Source: Paenibacillus sp. 453mf (lineage in GTDB: Bacteria > Bacillota > Bacilli > Paenibacillales > Paenibacillaceae). Taken from it: a DNA stretch of 64,000 nt. Position numbers and translations under genes: made by a program. Below are positions 8,355 through 16,820 of the stretch, piece by piece. The stretch covers positions 71,981-135,980 of the forward strand of contig NZ_FPAC01000008.1 of the NCBI RefSeq assembly GCF_900116105.1. The letters run 5' to 3'. How positions within the stretch are numbered: the first letter of the stretch is position 1; the number at the start of each line of letters is the position of its first letter. The notes under the pieces were generated by a model that saw only the letters and a program-made list of their open reading frames with translations, was not told the DNA's origin and ran no database searches.

Positions 8355-10140
8355 TCAGGCTGCCTCCTTTGGAAACAGTAAAATAAATTTCTGTACCTAC
8401 ACCATATTCGCTATGGATATTAAGTCCATGCTCTTCTCCATAAGACAATGTCAACCGCTGATGAACGTTTCTAAGGCCAATACGGCTCTTTTCTTCCTCA
8501 TCTGGACCGGCAATGGAAGCTAACACTTCTGCAAGTCGCTCCTTGGTTATCCCGACGCCATTATCTGTCACGCCTATTCTAAGCAGCTTCTCATCCAAAT
8601 TCTGAATTTTGACTTCAACCTTAACGTCCTCTTCCTGGTTCTCGAGCCCATGTACAATCGCATTCTCAACGAGAGGCTGGATAATCAGCGGAGGGATGTA
8701 TGTTTTATCAGCAGACTTGTCCAGCCGCAATTCGAAATCCAATCGATCTTCGTAACGGAATTTTTGAATGAGCAGATAAGATTGAACAATTTCCATCTCG
8801 GCTTTGACGGTCGTATGCCCGCTGCCGATCTCCAAATTTTTGCGCATCAGCTTACCGAGCAGCCGAACAATATTCGCTATTTCGACCTCTCCTCTAATAT
8901 GTGCTTTCATCCGTATGGACTCCAGCGCATTAAAAAGAAAATGCGGATTGATCTGGCTAGCCATCATTTTGAGCTTAATTTCCTTCTGCGCGATCTCGAG
9001 CCGGTTATTCTGCTCACTTGTCTCAACGACTTGCGTCATCAATTGATCAATGCTCGATACCATCGAATTAAATTGCCTTGACAGCTGACCTATCTCATCA
9101 TTTCCATCAATATTGGATACAACTTTCAAATCCCCTAGGGCGACCCGGTTAATCTGGCGGCTTAACCCAAGCATACGCTTTGTCGTTAAGAACGAAATAA
9201 CATAGACAAAGACCAGCGCCACCAGCAGCACTAAACCGATAAATAGCATGCCAATTAAGCTGATCTTGTTCGCATCATTAACGATGCTTTTGTTGGAGAA
9301 GACCGATACAATCTGAAATCCATTCATGCTCGAAGCCGGGAGCAGCTCATCGACAATAATTTTGGAAGGCTCATTCTTGACATCGGTATCAATAATCCCC
9401 GTCCCTTGGCTGTTAAGATCCACTTCAATGTCCAAATTATCAAAGGTTTGTCCAACCAAACTTATATCTTTCGCTGCGACAATGTATCCCTGACTGTCTA
9501 CAACCATCGTGTCAAAAGGTTCCTGGCTTAATATGTTGTTAATCTCAAAGCGATTAATCAGCACCATCAGCACACCTTGACTTTGATATTCAGGAAAATG
9601 CACCCTTCTGACCAATGCCAAGGCATCCGCCGGATTATCGGGTGTCGAAGGCACATAGAACCAACCGATACTTCTCGCGTGAATGGCTTGATCAAACCAC
9701 TCGGTATCTTCAATTTGTTCCGTCACCGGGATAAATTCCAGATTGTTCACAAGTGTAGGATTATAGGTAAAGAATCGGATCGCGGACAGCTCCCGGTATT
9801 GCTGAAGATACTCATTGAACAGATCGAAGGCATGATAAGTCTTCGTCAGCTCGAGGATGCTGGAATATTCGGTATTTACAACAGTCTCCAGTTCCTTGTT
9901 GAACAGCAGGAGATTAGATATATCTGTCGGCACCCTGAGAAATGTGGAGGCCTGATTTTTAATTCGATCTACGTTGTTTCTAGCTTGCTCTATTGCTTGA
10001 TCCATCGCCTGCTGCCGAAAATAATAAGTCACACCTATACCGATAATCAGCACAGGAATCATGACGACAAGAACGTAACTGATCAGAAGCTTGTGCTTCA
10101 GCTTCGTATTATTGTTAAGCCGTACAAGCCATGACAGCAA
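8347..10140 (-). CDS. YesM-type sensor histidine kinase
   Basis: About 597 residues. It has a membrane segment near residues 20-40, an extracellular sensing region of about 250 residues, a second membrane segment, a HAMP linker, a His_kinase domain with the phospho-acceptor histidine in INPHFLFNALESIR, and an HATPase domain (VENAIVHGLEN, then DNGVGI). The TTG at 10140 is preferred because GAGG lies 8 bases before it; an in-frame GTG at 10149 abuts the ribosome site. It senses an extracellular cue, probably sugar or a loaded binding protein (inference), and phosphorylates the YesN partner. A cre-like site lies upstream. Confidence 0.9.
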   Translation of the reverse strand: MLSWLVRLNNNTKLKHKLLISYVLVVMIPVLIIGIGVTYYFRQQAMDQAIEQARNNVDRIKNQASTFLRVPTDISNLLLFNKELETVVNTEYSSILELTKTYHAFDLFNEYLQQYRELSAIRFFTYNPTLVNNLEFIPVTEQIEDTEWFDQAIHARSIGWFYVPSTPDNPADALALVRRVHFPEYQSQGVLMVLINRFEINNILSQEPFDTMVVDSQGYIVAAKDISLVGQTFDNLDIEVDLNSQGTGIIDTDVKNEPSKIIVDELLPASSMNGFQIVSVFSNKSIVNDANKISLIGMLFIGLVLLVALVFVYVISFLTTKRMLGLSRQINRVALGDLKVVSNIDGNDEIGQLSRQFNSMVSSIDQLMTQVVETSEQNNRLEIAQKEIKLKMMASQINPHFLFNALESIRMKAHIRGEVEIANIVRLLGKLMRKNLEIGSGHTTVKAEMEIVQSYLLIQKFRYEDRLDFELRLDKSADKTYIPPLIIQPLVENAIVHGLENQEEDVKVEVKIQNLDEKLLRIGVTDNGVGITKERLAEVLASIAGPDEEEKSRIGLRNVHQRLTLSYGEEHGLNIHSEYGVGTEIYFTVSKGGSLNV

Positions 10141-10161
10141 AGAATTCACCTCTATTTCTAT

Positions 10162-10175
10162 TCTAAGCGCTTACA
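10162..10175. promoter_or_regulatory. cre-like site in the yesM leader
   Basis: On the minus strand this reads TGTAAGCGCTTAGA, one base from the ideal CcpA palindrome TGTAAGCGCTTACA. It sits about 20 bases upstream of the kinase start, where bound CcpA would block transcription of yesM-yesN and so indirectly the whole locus. Confidence 0.6.
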
Positions 10176-10355
10176 TAAATGAGCTTGCTTCACCTATCAT
10201 ATCACAAAATGAAGACAAGCAAAGTGACTAGTTTCGACATAAATCAACATTTACTTTTGGTTCTGTCTGACAGATAAGACGAGTAGTATATAAAGATCAT
10301 TTCCTAATGTGAGTCTGTATTAAAACATCCCAAGTGATCTTAAGGAGGACATGCC

Positions 10356-11153
10356 GTGGATATTTTATCTTCCATTATTATGGGGATTATTGAAGGCCTG
10401 ACCGAATTTTTGCCTGTGTCTTCAACCGGACATATGATCCTGACTGCTCACTTGCTTGGCTTATCTACCGATGAGGAAAGTGTAAAAACCTTCGAGGTTG
10501 TTGTCCAGCTTGGTGCAGTGCTTGCTGTTGTCGTCTTATATTGGCGGACTTTTATTGATTTATTCAGAATCAAGCCCTTAGACCGCACAGTTCCGCGGCT
10601 GAGCCTGCTCCATATTTTTCTCGCCATGGTGCCTGCAGGTGTTGCCGCCGTACTGATGCGAGATGTCATCAAAGCCTACTTGTTCGGACCCGAAACGGTC
10701 GTTTACAGTCTGGTTGCCGGAGGTCTGTTGATGATTGCTGCAGAAAAATGGCACAGGAAGCCCACTGCGGTTACGATCGACGATATTACTTACAAACAAG
10801 CGTTTACGATCGGATTATTTCAGATTCTCGCATTATGGCCCGGTTTCTCAAGATCCGGTTCAACGATATCCGGCGGGCTTCTAGCCAGAGTCAGCCATAC
10901 CGCAGCAGCAGAGTTCACATTTCTTGTTTCGGTCCCCATTATGTTTGCAGCAACAGCTCTGGATCTGCTTAAGAGCGCCTCCTATTTGTCTGTCAGCGAT
11001 ATTCCTTATTTTGCAGCCGGACTGATTACTTCTTTCGTTGTCGGCATGCTCGCTATAAGAACCTTTCTTCACTTATTAAAAAGACTCAAGCTATCAACCT
11101 TTGCCTATTATCGTTTCGGACTTGCTCTTGTCATCTTCGTGTTTGTGCTGTAA
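10356..11153 (+). CDS. uppP: Undecaprenyl-diphosphate phosphatase (UppP/BacA)
   Basis: 265 residues, about eight membrane segments. It dephosphorylates undecaprenyl pyrophosphate, recycling the lipid carrier for peptidoglycan and teichoic acid synthesis, and raises bacitracin tolerance. Both family signatures are present: EGLTEFLPVSSTGH (residues 13-26) with the catalytic glutamate, and PGFSRSGSTISGG in the second repeat. The GTG start lies 7 bases after AGGAGG; an ATG five bases earlier is out of frame. It is monocistronic and converges on the thioredoxin gene. Confidence 0.95.
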   Translation: MDILSSIIMGIIEGLTEFLPVSSTGHMILTAHLLGLSTDEESVKTFEVVVQLGAVLAVVVLYWRTFIDLFRIKPLDRTVPRLSLLHIFLAMVPAGVAAVLMRDVIKAYLFGPETVVYSLVAGGLLMIAAEKWHRKPTAVTIDDITYKQAFTIGLFQILALWPGFSRSGSTISGGLLARVSHTAAAEFTFLVSVPIMFAATALDLLKSASYLSVSDIPYFAAGLITSFVVGMLAIRTFLHLLKRLKLSTFAYYRFGLALVIFVFVL

Positions 11154-11157
11154 AAAA

Positions 11158-11196
11158 AGCCCTCTCCTGCTGTTCAATCGGCAGCATGGAGGGGCT
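11158..11196 (-). terminator. Terminator between convergent uppP and thioredoxin genes
   Basis: An imperfect 15-bp stem (AGCCC..TGCTG paired with CAGCA..GGGCT) is followed by seven T on the minus strand, so it serves the thioredoxin gene. The stem starts right after the uppP stop and may also slow transcription from that side. Confidence 0.75.
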
Positions 11197-11224
11197 CCTT
11201 GTAAGGAGAAAAAAATCTGCTGTT

Positions 11225-11551
11225 TCACAGCTTAGATTCTAGTGTTTCAAGATATTCCGACACCTGAGCAGGTGTCTTTGCCCATTTACTATGCAGATGA
11301 GCAATCTTCTCTCCGTTCTTGAATACGAGCAGGCTTGGAATACCCCGGACCTGGTTCTCGTCGGCTACCGGCATAAGCTTCTCTGCATCAATTGCGTAGA
11401 ACGCTTTGTCTTGATGCTGATCAATGACGTCTCCAATAAATCGGTCCATATTTTTGCAATCTGGACACCATGTCGTATCGAATTTGATAACGGTCAGCTT
11501 ATCTCCTTGAATAAGCTCTCTGTATTGTTCTTCAGTTTGTATTCTCTCCAT
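11225..11551 (-). CDS. Thioredoxin-family protein
   Basis: 108 residues, a single thioredoxin fold with the redox motif WCPDC (C29, C32) instead of the classical WCGPC, and the cis-proline region RGIPSLLVF. It resembles the small YdbP/YtpP-type thioredoxin-like proteins of Bacillus, thought to act in cytosolic thiol homeostasis; the specific partner is unknown. No signal peptide. It has its own ribosome site (AGAGGGG) and terminator and appears monocistronic. Confidence 0.85.
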   Translation of the reverse strand: MERIQTEEQYRELIQGDKLTVIKFDTTWCPDCKNMDRFIGDVIDQHQDKAFYAIDAEKLMPVADENQVRGIPSLLVFKNGEKIAHLHSKWAKTPAQVSEYLETLESKL

Positions 11552-11604
11552 TTTATAAACCCCTCTCTTATTGTGTTCTGATTATATAATATAACAGCTT
11601 TCCA

Positions 11605-12513
11605 TTAACGGTGCTGCGTATAGAGGTTAGCGTTGGTCATTTCTTGAAGCAGTTGATATTCCTCCTCTGTGAGCGAAGGTGTATCTGCGACACCGATATT
11701 CTCAAGCAGCTGTTTGCGCGAGCTTGCCCCCGGAATTACAGTCGCCACCGCTGGATGATGGAGTGCATAACGAATAGCCGTTTGAGACATGCTCCGGTGC
11801 TCATTCACTAGAGGACGAAGCTGATTTCGAATTTTGGTAATCTGATCCCCAGAATAATTCAAAAAGCCTTTTGCAGCTTTATCATCTCTGCCATCTGCAA
11901 GCGCACCACTCGCAACGGGGCCTCTCGCAATCACACTAATTCCATGTTCATCGAGCAGAGGATAAACCTCCTCTTCACCACGACGATCCAGCAGGCTGTA
12001 CTGGCTCATGACACTTACGATCTGAGCACGCTGAACATATTCTCTAATCACGTTGGGCCGAATGGAAGAGATTCCGTAATAACGAATAACCCCTTCCTGC
12101 TTCAATTGTTCGAACGCTTCAATCGTTTCTTCCATGTTGTCCTCAATCGTTCCTCCGTGCAGCTGGTATAAATCTATATAATCCGTCTTAAGTCTTCGCA
12201 GGCTCTCTTTGACCGCGGAGAAGATATGCTGTTTGCTTGGATCCCAAGTTAAGCCGGACTGTCCGGGGACACGAACATTCCCTGCTTTCGTAGCCAATAC
12301 AATATCTTGTCTGCGGCCTTTCAGTGCAGTGCCTACGATTTCTTCATTTCGCCCATCATCATAAATATCCGCTGTATCCAGAAAATTAACCCCGCGATCA
12401 AGTGCTTCATGAATAAGCGGTACCGCTGTATTCTCATCCGTCCCGAGCGACATGCAGCCTAGTCCAATTTCACTCACTAAAAGATCTGACGAACCGAGTC
12501 TGTTCTTCTTCAC
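11605..12513 (-). CDS. Aldo/keto reductase
   Basis: 302 residues with the AKR catalytic tetrad in expected places: D46 and Y51 (LDTADIYDDG), K76 (ATKAGN) and H119 (LYQLHGG). It is a TIM-barrel NADPH-dependent oxidoreductase of carbonyl compounds; the physiological substrate cannot be read from sequence. The GTG start follows GGAGGGG with a 12-base spacing. The C-terminal cofactor segment (TVIPGASSRKQLLENI) is complete. Probably monocistronic. A second, distinct AKR lies at 49290. Confidence 0.9.
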   Translation of the reverse strand: MKKNRLGSSDLLVSEIGLGCMSLGTDENTAVPLIHEALDRGVNFLDTADIYDDGRNEEIVGTALKGRRQDIVLATKAGNVRVPGQSGLTWDPSKQHIFSAVKESLRRLKTDYIDLYQLHGGTIEDNMEETIEAFEQLKQEGVIRYYGISSIRPNVIREYVQRAQIVSVMSQYSLLDRRGEEEVYPLLDEHGISVIARGPVASGALADGRDDKAAKGFLNYSGDQITKIRNQLRPLVNEHRSMSQTAIRYALHHPAVATVIPGASSRKQLLENIGVADTPSLTEEEYQLLQEMTNANLYTQHR

Positions 12514-12585
12514 GGCGCGATTTCCCCTCCTCTATGACTAACACAATCAATGCCTCTCTATTGTAGCATGTCCCTATTATTAAAC

Positions 12586-12630
12586 AAAAAAGACCGGTGC
12601 CTCCTCACAAATCGAAGGAAATTCCGGTCT
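12586..12630 (-). terminator. Terminator after the DUF420 gene
   Basis: The inverted repeat AGACCGG...CCGGTCT has additional pairing toward the loop and is followed by a T-run on the minus strand, 19 bases past the stop codon. Confidence 0.75.
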
Positions 12631-12648
12631 CTGCTTATTCTTTATTCA

Positions 12649-13212
12649 TTAATAATAAGGTGCCATAAACAAATATACGATAACCCCGGTGATACTTACA
12701 TAGAGCCAGATTGGCATCGTCCAGCGTGCAATCTTCTTATGCTTCTCGACCTGCATCGTCCAGCCCCATACCAGAGAGAACAGGGCTAAAGGGACAATAA
12801 CAGCAGCCAGGAAGCTATGGGTAATTAGAATCGTAAAGTAAATAGGCCGAATGATTCCTTCTCCTCCGAACTTGGCAGACTCAGGCGATATATAGTGAAA
12901 CGTTAGGTAGGTTACCAAGAACAATAGTGTGGATGTGAATGCAGCAAGAATAAAGCCCTTGTGAATTCTAATGTTCTTCTTCATAATCGCAATCAGAGCC
13001 GCAAGCAGGAAAATAAAGGTAAAGCTGTTCAGCACAGCATTAATTCTTGGAAGAATCGTATAATCAAAACTAATTTCACCACTGTAGCCGACGGGACCGA
13101 AGAAAAGTACCAAAATAATGATATTCGCGATAAGGGAAACGGTTAAAATAATCCCGGCAAAATTTTTTTTGCTCGTCGGGACGTATCCGCCTTCCTTGAG
13201 ATTTTTGCTCAT
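12649..13212 (-). CDS. DUF420 family membrane protein
   Basis: 187 residues with about five hydrophobic segments and the histidine-rich membrane pattern of the DUF420 (YozB-like) family (FHYISPE, ILITHSFLAAVIVPL, HKKIARWTMPIWLYVSITGVI is split here by family-conserved polar residues). DUF420 genes are often found near cytochrome oxidase assembly genes, and a role in heme-copper oxidase maturation has been proposed; no such neighbours are seen here. ATG start with GAGGAGG upstream. Monocistronic with its own terminator. Confidence 0.8.
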   Translation of the reverse strand: MSKNLKEGGYVPTSKKNFAGIILTVSLIANIIILVLFFGPVGYSGEISFDYTILPRINAVLNSFTFIFLLAALIAIMKKNIRIHKGFILAAFTSTLLFLVTYLTFHYISPESAKFGGEGIIRPIYFTILITHSFLAAVIVPLALFSLVWGWTMQVEKHKKIARWTMPIWLYVSITGVIVYLFMAPYY

Positions 13213-13676
13213 ACTTACGCGTATCCTCCTCTATGAGTAAATGCTATTTCTAATTATATACTCCCATACTCAAGGTGTTAAGTGACAACACTTCGAACAA
13301 TCATACCTTATAACTCTAGCTTCTGTTACGAAGTCTTCAAATATACTTCTCATATATCTTAAACGAATGATCAATCAGACGATGTAAATGCTGGGTTATG
13401 TATATCTTTCCATAAACATGTCTTTTCAATCTCGTTTTTAAGCAGTATAATAAGCTAAGTTATTGCTCACAATCACATACGTTGTTTTTATAGGGGGAGT
13501 CTGGCACATCAGGTATCTCTCTGTCTTTTTGAGGCATATCAACGGCTCCTTGCGCCAGATATGTCTTTTTTCTTGTCCTAATTGGGTTACAACCGATGTC
13601 GTCCGGACAATATATCTTAGTAATAACTTCGTTGTGATTCGTGCACTACAATATATGACCCAGAAAGGAGATCACT
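13213..13676. other. Intergenic region with a possible structured leader for the antiporter gene
   Basis: No coding gene is supported. The last 230 bases form the leader of the antiporter gene. Within it TCTGGC (13500-13505) can pair with GCCAGA (13554-13559), and the second arm is followed by six T at 13566-13571, an attenuator-like arrangement. I do not recognise a known riboswitch class. Confidence 0.3.
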
Positions 13677-14843
13677 ATGGAGTTTATTCTGCATCTAGTA
13701 CTCATTCTTATCTTTACCAAATTGGCAGGGCATCTGTCAGTGAAGCTGGGACAGCCATCTGTACTGGGGGAATTGATTGCCGGGGTTATTCTCGGACCCG
13801 CAGTACTTGGATGGGTGCACCAGACCTCATTCATACAAGAGTTTGCCGAGATCGGGGTGCTTGTCCTCATGTTCATCGCAGGTCTGGAAACCGATCTGGA
13901 TCAGCTGAGAAAAAACTGGAAGGTTGCTTTTGCCGTTGCGGTCGGCGGGGTCATTATCCCCTTCTTTGGCGGCTATGGATCAGCTATCGCCTTCGGCATG
14001 GATCAGCATCATGCCCTGTTCTTCGGTTTGCTCTTCTGTGCAACCTCAGTCAGCATTTCCGTACAAACGCTTAAGGAGATGAACAAGCTGAGTTCCAGAG
14101 AAGGGACGACCATTCTGGGTGCTGCCGTTGTAGACGATATCCTGGTCGTTGTCCTCTTGGCTGTAATGATGAGTGTGCTCGGAGCCGGAGAATCCGTCAG
14201 CATCGGGACACTGATCGGCAAGAAGGTTCTGTTCTTTGTCGTTATTATTGCAGCAGCCATCTGGGCTGTTCCACTTCTCATGAAATGGCTGTCGAAGCTG
14301 AAGGTCGCTGAAACGGTCATCTCTGCCGGCGTCATTATCGCTCTTGCGTTTTCGTATTTTGCCGAATGGATGGGCGTTGCGGGGATTATCGGCGCCTTCG
14401 CTGCAGGCATTGCCATCTCGCAAACCGACTACAAGCATACGGTGGAGAATAAACTGGAGCCGATCGCGTACAGCTTGTTCGTTCCTGTATTTTTTGTCAA
14501 TATCGGGCTCAACGTCAACTTCGAAGGAGTCGGATCTCAGATCGGATTTATTATTGTAATCAGTGTGATCGCGATTATAACCAAGCTGCTTGGAGGCGCG
14601 CTCGGCGCAGGTCTGACCGGGTTTAACCGACATTCCTCCTTTGCTGTAGGAACAGGCATGATCTCTAGAGGAGAAGTTGCTCTCATCATCGCAGGAACTG
14701 GACTCAGTTCGGGACTTCTTGCTACCGACTATTACACCTCGGTCATTATCATGGTTATCGTGACAACACTGGTGACACCGCCATTCCTTAAGATCATGTT
14801 CTCCGAGAAACGGGAGAGCAAGAAAGAAACTTCAGTTTCATAA
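13677..14843 (+). CDS. CPA2-type cation:proton antiporter
   Basis: 388 residues with about 12-13 membrane segments and nearly no cytosolic domain, so it lacks the RCK/TrkA-N module found in KefB/KefC. The paired aspartates in GAAVVDDILVVV match the ion-binding motif of electrogenic NapA/CPA2 exchangers. It should exchange Na+ or K+ for protons across the membrane. The ATG follows AGAAAGGAG with good spacing. It is monocistronic, with a long leader and a strong terminator. Confidence 0.9.
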   Translation: MEFILHLVLILIFTKLAGHLSVKLGQPSVLGELIAGVILGPAVLGWVHQTSFIQEFAEIGVLVLMFIAGLETDLDQLRKNWKVAFAVAVGGVIIPFFGGYGSAIAFGMDQHHALFFGLLFCATSVSISVQTLKEMNKLSSREGTTILGAAVVDDILVVVLLAVMMSVLGAGESVSIGTLIGKKVLFFVVIIAAAIWAVPLLMKWLSKLKVAETVISAGVIIALAFSYFAEWMGVAGIIGAFAAGIAISQTDYKHTVENKLEPIAYSLFVPVFFVNIGLNVNFEGVGSQIGFIIVISVIAIITKLLGGALGAGLTGFNRHSSFAVGTGMISRGEVALIIAGTGLSSGLLATDYYTSVIIMVIVTTLVTPPFLKIMFSEKRESKKETSVS

Positions 14844-14890
14844 TACAGGATAAGAATTTGATACATTTAATTGCAAAATCCTGAATAATA

Positions 14891-14936
14891 AAAAGAGCAG
14901 AGGGTGCGCATTTCACGCTTCCCTCTGCTCTTTTTA
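14891..14936 (+). terminator. Terminator after antiporter gene
   Basis: The 13-bp stem AAAGAGCAGAGGG/CCCTCTGCTCTTT with a 16-base loop is followed by TTTTTATA on the plus strand. Because the stem begins in A-rich sequence it may also stop transcription from the small minus-strand gene to its right. Confidence 0.85.
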
Positions 14937-14976
14937 TACCCGCGTATTTTATAGTGAGAACACTATGAATGATGAT

Positions 14977-15156
14977 TTATGGATTGTCATCGAGATACTG
15001 CTCATATTCGGAATTCAATCTCTTCTCCTTACAGTGGATTGATCCGCAGTTCGAATAAAAAACCTGTACACGATTTGTTTCCTGTACGCCAAGCTCATTG
15101 TGACAGTCCCGGCATAAAATAACACCCAGCGGAATTGAACCCTTATTGTTCTCCAC
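14977..15156 (-). CDS. Small cysteine-rich protein resembling SR1P (GapA-binding peptide)
   Basis: A 59-codon gene read directly from the sequence. The GTG start lies 8 bases after a perfect AAGGAGG. The protein contains LGVILCRDCHNELGVQE and YSNCGSIHC: a CxxC pair (C15, C18) and a second pair (C37, C42), spaced like the small zinc-finger-like SR1P family. In B. subtilis SR1P is encoded within the regulatory RNA SR1 and binds GapA to promote RNase J1 activity. This version is longer at both ends (SR1P is about 39 residues). Family assignment is by eye; a generic zinc-ribbon peptide is the alternative. The upstream 150 bases show no other gene. Confidence 0.6.
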   Translation of the reverse strand: MENNKGSIPLGVILCRDCHNELGVQETNRVQVFYSNCGSIHCKEKRLNSEYEQYLDDNP

Positions 15157-15310
15157 TACAAGTACCTCCTTGATTGTAAAGGTGAGGATTGATGCGGCTT
15201 CCTCCGAGTATAAAGCATTCTTGACAGATACCGGAGTGTTGCATTACCTCTTACTTCATTATATATAGTAAGCGTTAACAACATTTATGCCTGAAATTAA
15301 ATTAAAGACC

Positions 15311-15754
15311 TCATTCCCAATGTGAATATTTATTTTTGATGTTCTCAGGTGAGATAAAGCCCTTCTGTAAGATACTTGTGGGAACCATGAGATTATATTT
15401 CTGTATTTTAAGATTGATCGTATCGATTTCTTCGTTAACTTTGTTTTTCTCACCGTTATTCTCCATAATTTCAAGAGTTGCAAGAATATGAGCTCTAATT
15501 TCTTTCTGCAATTCGATCCATTTTGGTAGATAATTAGCATTTTTCATCATTGAGTCTACGACACTGCCATCAGAAATTTCGAGGGGTTTTCCTTGACCCT
15601 TCAAATTATCCATGCCGCCTCTTTCAGCGAAATCATTATAAATGCTATCAATATGGTTCACATAGTTAGTAGTATATTGAACAGGCTTACTTGAGTATTT
15701 CTCTTGCTCTGGAGATACCTTGGGATCATTATTTTCATTGTCTCTGTTATCCAA
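15311..15754 (-). CDS. DUF1992 (DnaJC28-type) domain protein
   Basis: 147 residues. An N-terminal polar tail is followed by the DUF1992 core: GGMDNLKGQGKPLEI, DSMMKNANYLPKWIELQKEI, then a helical C-terminal half. This family shares a domain with eukaryotic DNAJC28 and its molecular role is not established. The likely start is a TTG at 15754, with GAGGAG about 13 bases upstream, which is a long spacing. Slightly A/T-rich compared with neighbours. No obvious operon partner. Confidence 0.8.
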   Translation of the reverse strand: MDNRDNENNDPKVSPEQEKYSSKPVQYTTNYVNHIDSIYNDFAERGGMDNLKGQGKPLEISDGSVVDSMMKNANYLPKWIELQKEIRAHILATLEIMENNGEKNKVNEEIDTINLKIQKYNLMVPTSILQKGFISPENIKNKYSHWE

Positions 15755-15866
15755 GCTTGCTCTACAGCTCCTCTCTTTTTTTGAAATTACACACTAATTT
15801 TGTAAAAAAGGAAGGTCACTGGAAATTTATTCGATAATACATATTGGTTATCCTCCTAATCATAAA

Positions 15867-15905
15867 CAAAAAAAACGATCCGAGCTCTAGGAAGAGCCCG
15901 AATCG
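15867..15905 (-). terminator. Terminator after FrnE-like gene
   Basis: A hairpin CGATcCGaGCTCT/AGAGCcCGaATCG with a tight loop is followed on the minus strand by eight T. It lies just past the 15924 stop codon. Confidence 0.85.
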
Positions 15906-15923
15906 CCGGATAACGGTATGCTG

Positions 15924-16643
15924 TTATTTATTCACATCTCCAGGCATTACACAGGAATCGTCGGTACATACAGCAGCATCCTCTGTATTGCCGATCACCT
16001 GCAGCGGCTGGCCTTCGGACCAAGCCTGGGTGAGTGCCTGACTAAATACAGAAAGCGGCTGTGCGCCGGAAATGCCATACTTGCGGTCAATAACGAAGAA
16101 CGGAACACCTTGAATGCCAAGCTGCGCCCCTTCTCTCTCGTCCGTGCGAACTTCCTCGCTGTATTGATCTCCTTCCAGAACAGTACTAACTTCCTCGCCA
16201 TCAAGCCCAATCTCTGCTGCCAGCTTCACCAGTACTTCTCTGCTGCCCACATGCTGTGCCTCTACAAAATAGGCAGCAAGGAGCCGCTCCACCATTTCCT
16301 TGTCTTTGCCCTTGGTCGCTGCATAATGAGCCAGACGATGGGCATCAAATGAATTCGTCGGTTTAATCCGATCAAAATTATAGTCCAATCCTACACTTTG
16401 CGCCTGCTCAACGACATTCGCAGTCATTGCTTTGGCTTGCTCAACCGTTGTTCCATATTTGCTTGCCAGCGCTTCATACGTTGTCTGATCCGTGTCCACT
16501 GCTTCATTTGGATTCAGTTCAAAGCTGCGGTACACCACTTCTACGGATTCGCGGAACGGAAGAGATTCAAGCGCCTCCTCAAAACGGCGTTTACCTATAT
16601 AACAAAAAGGACACATAAAGTCCGACCAAATTTCTACTTTCAT
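15924..16643 (-). CDS. DsbA family (FrnE-like) thiol oxidoreductase
   Basis: 239 residues. The redox motif is C11-P-F-C14 in SDFMCPFCYIGKRRFEEAL, characteristic of the cytoplasmic FrnE branch of DsbA-like proteins. The helical insertion and the GVPFFVID cis-proline loop near residue 180 are present. No signal peptide, so it acts in the cytosol on dithiols or polyketide-like substrates (family knowledge). The extra C-terminal CTDDSCVMPG adds two cysteines. ATG with AGGAGG upstream; monocistronic with a strong terminator. Confidence 0.88.
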   Translation of the reverse strand: MKVEIWSDFMCPFCYIGKRRFEEALESLPFRESVEVVYRSFELNPNEAVDTDQTTYEALASKYGTTVEQAKAMTANVVEQAQSVGLDYNFDRIKPTNSFDAHRLAHYAATKGKDKEMVERLLAAYFVEAQHVGSREVLVKLAAEIGLDGEEVSTVLEGDQYSEEVRTDEREGAQLGIQGVPFFVIDRKYGISGAQPLSVFSQALTQAWSEGQPLQVIGNTEDAAVCTDDSCVMPGDVNK

Positions 16644-16820
16644 GCTGCAATACCTCCTAATATTCTGTTACTTACTATTGGTAACCAAATGATAGCATAC
16701 ACATGGAGTGATGTCCAACTACCTCCTATTTTCAATAATATGTAAGTTGTTTGAGTATCTCTGCCGATAACAACCTAGTATCATACCTATTTTCATACAT
16801 AAGGGGGAATTAAGCGTAAC

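Noticed and set aside
13463..14074. 203-codon frame at the start of the antiporter gene
   Set aside because: It begins in the leader and overlaps the antiporter in another frame; no domain is recognisable.
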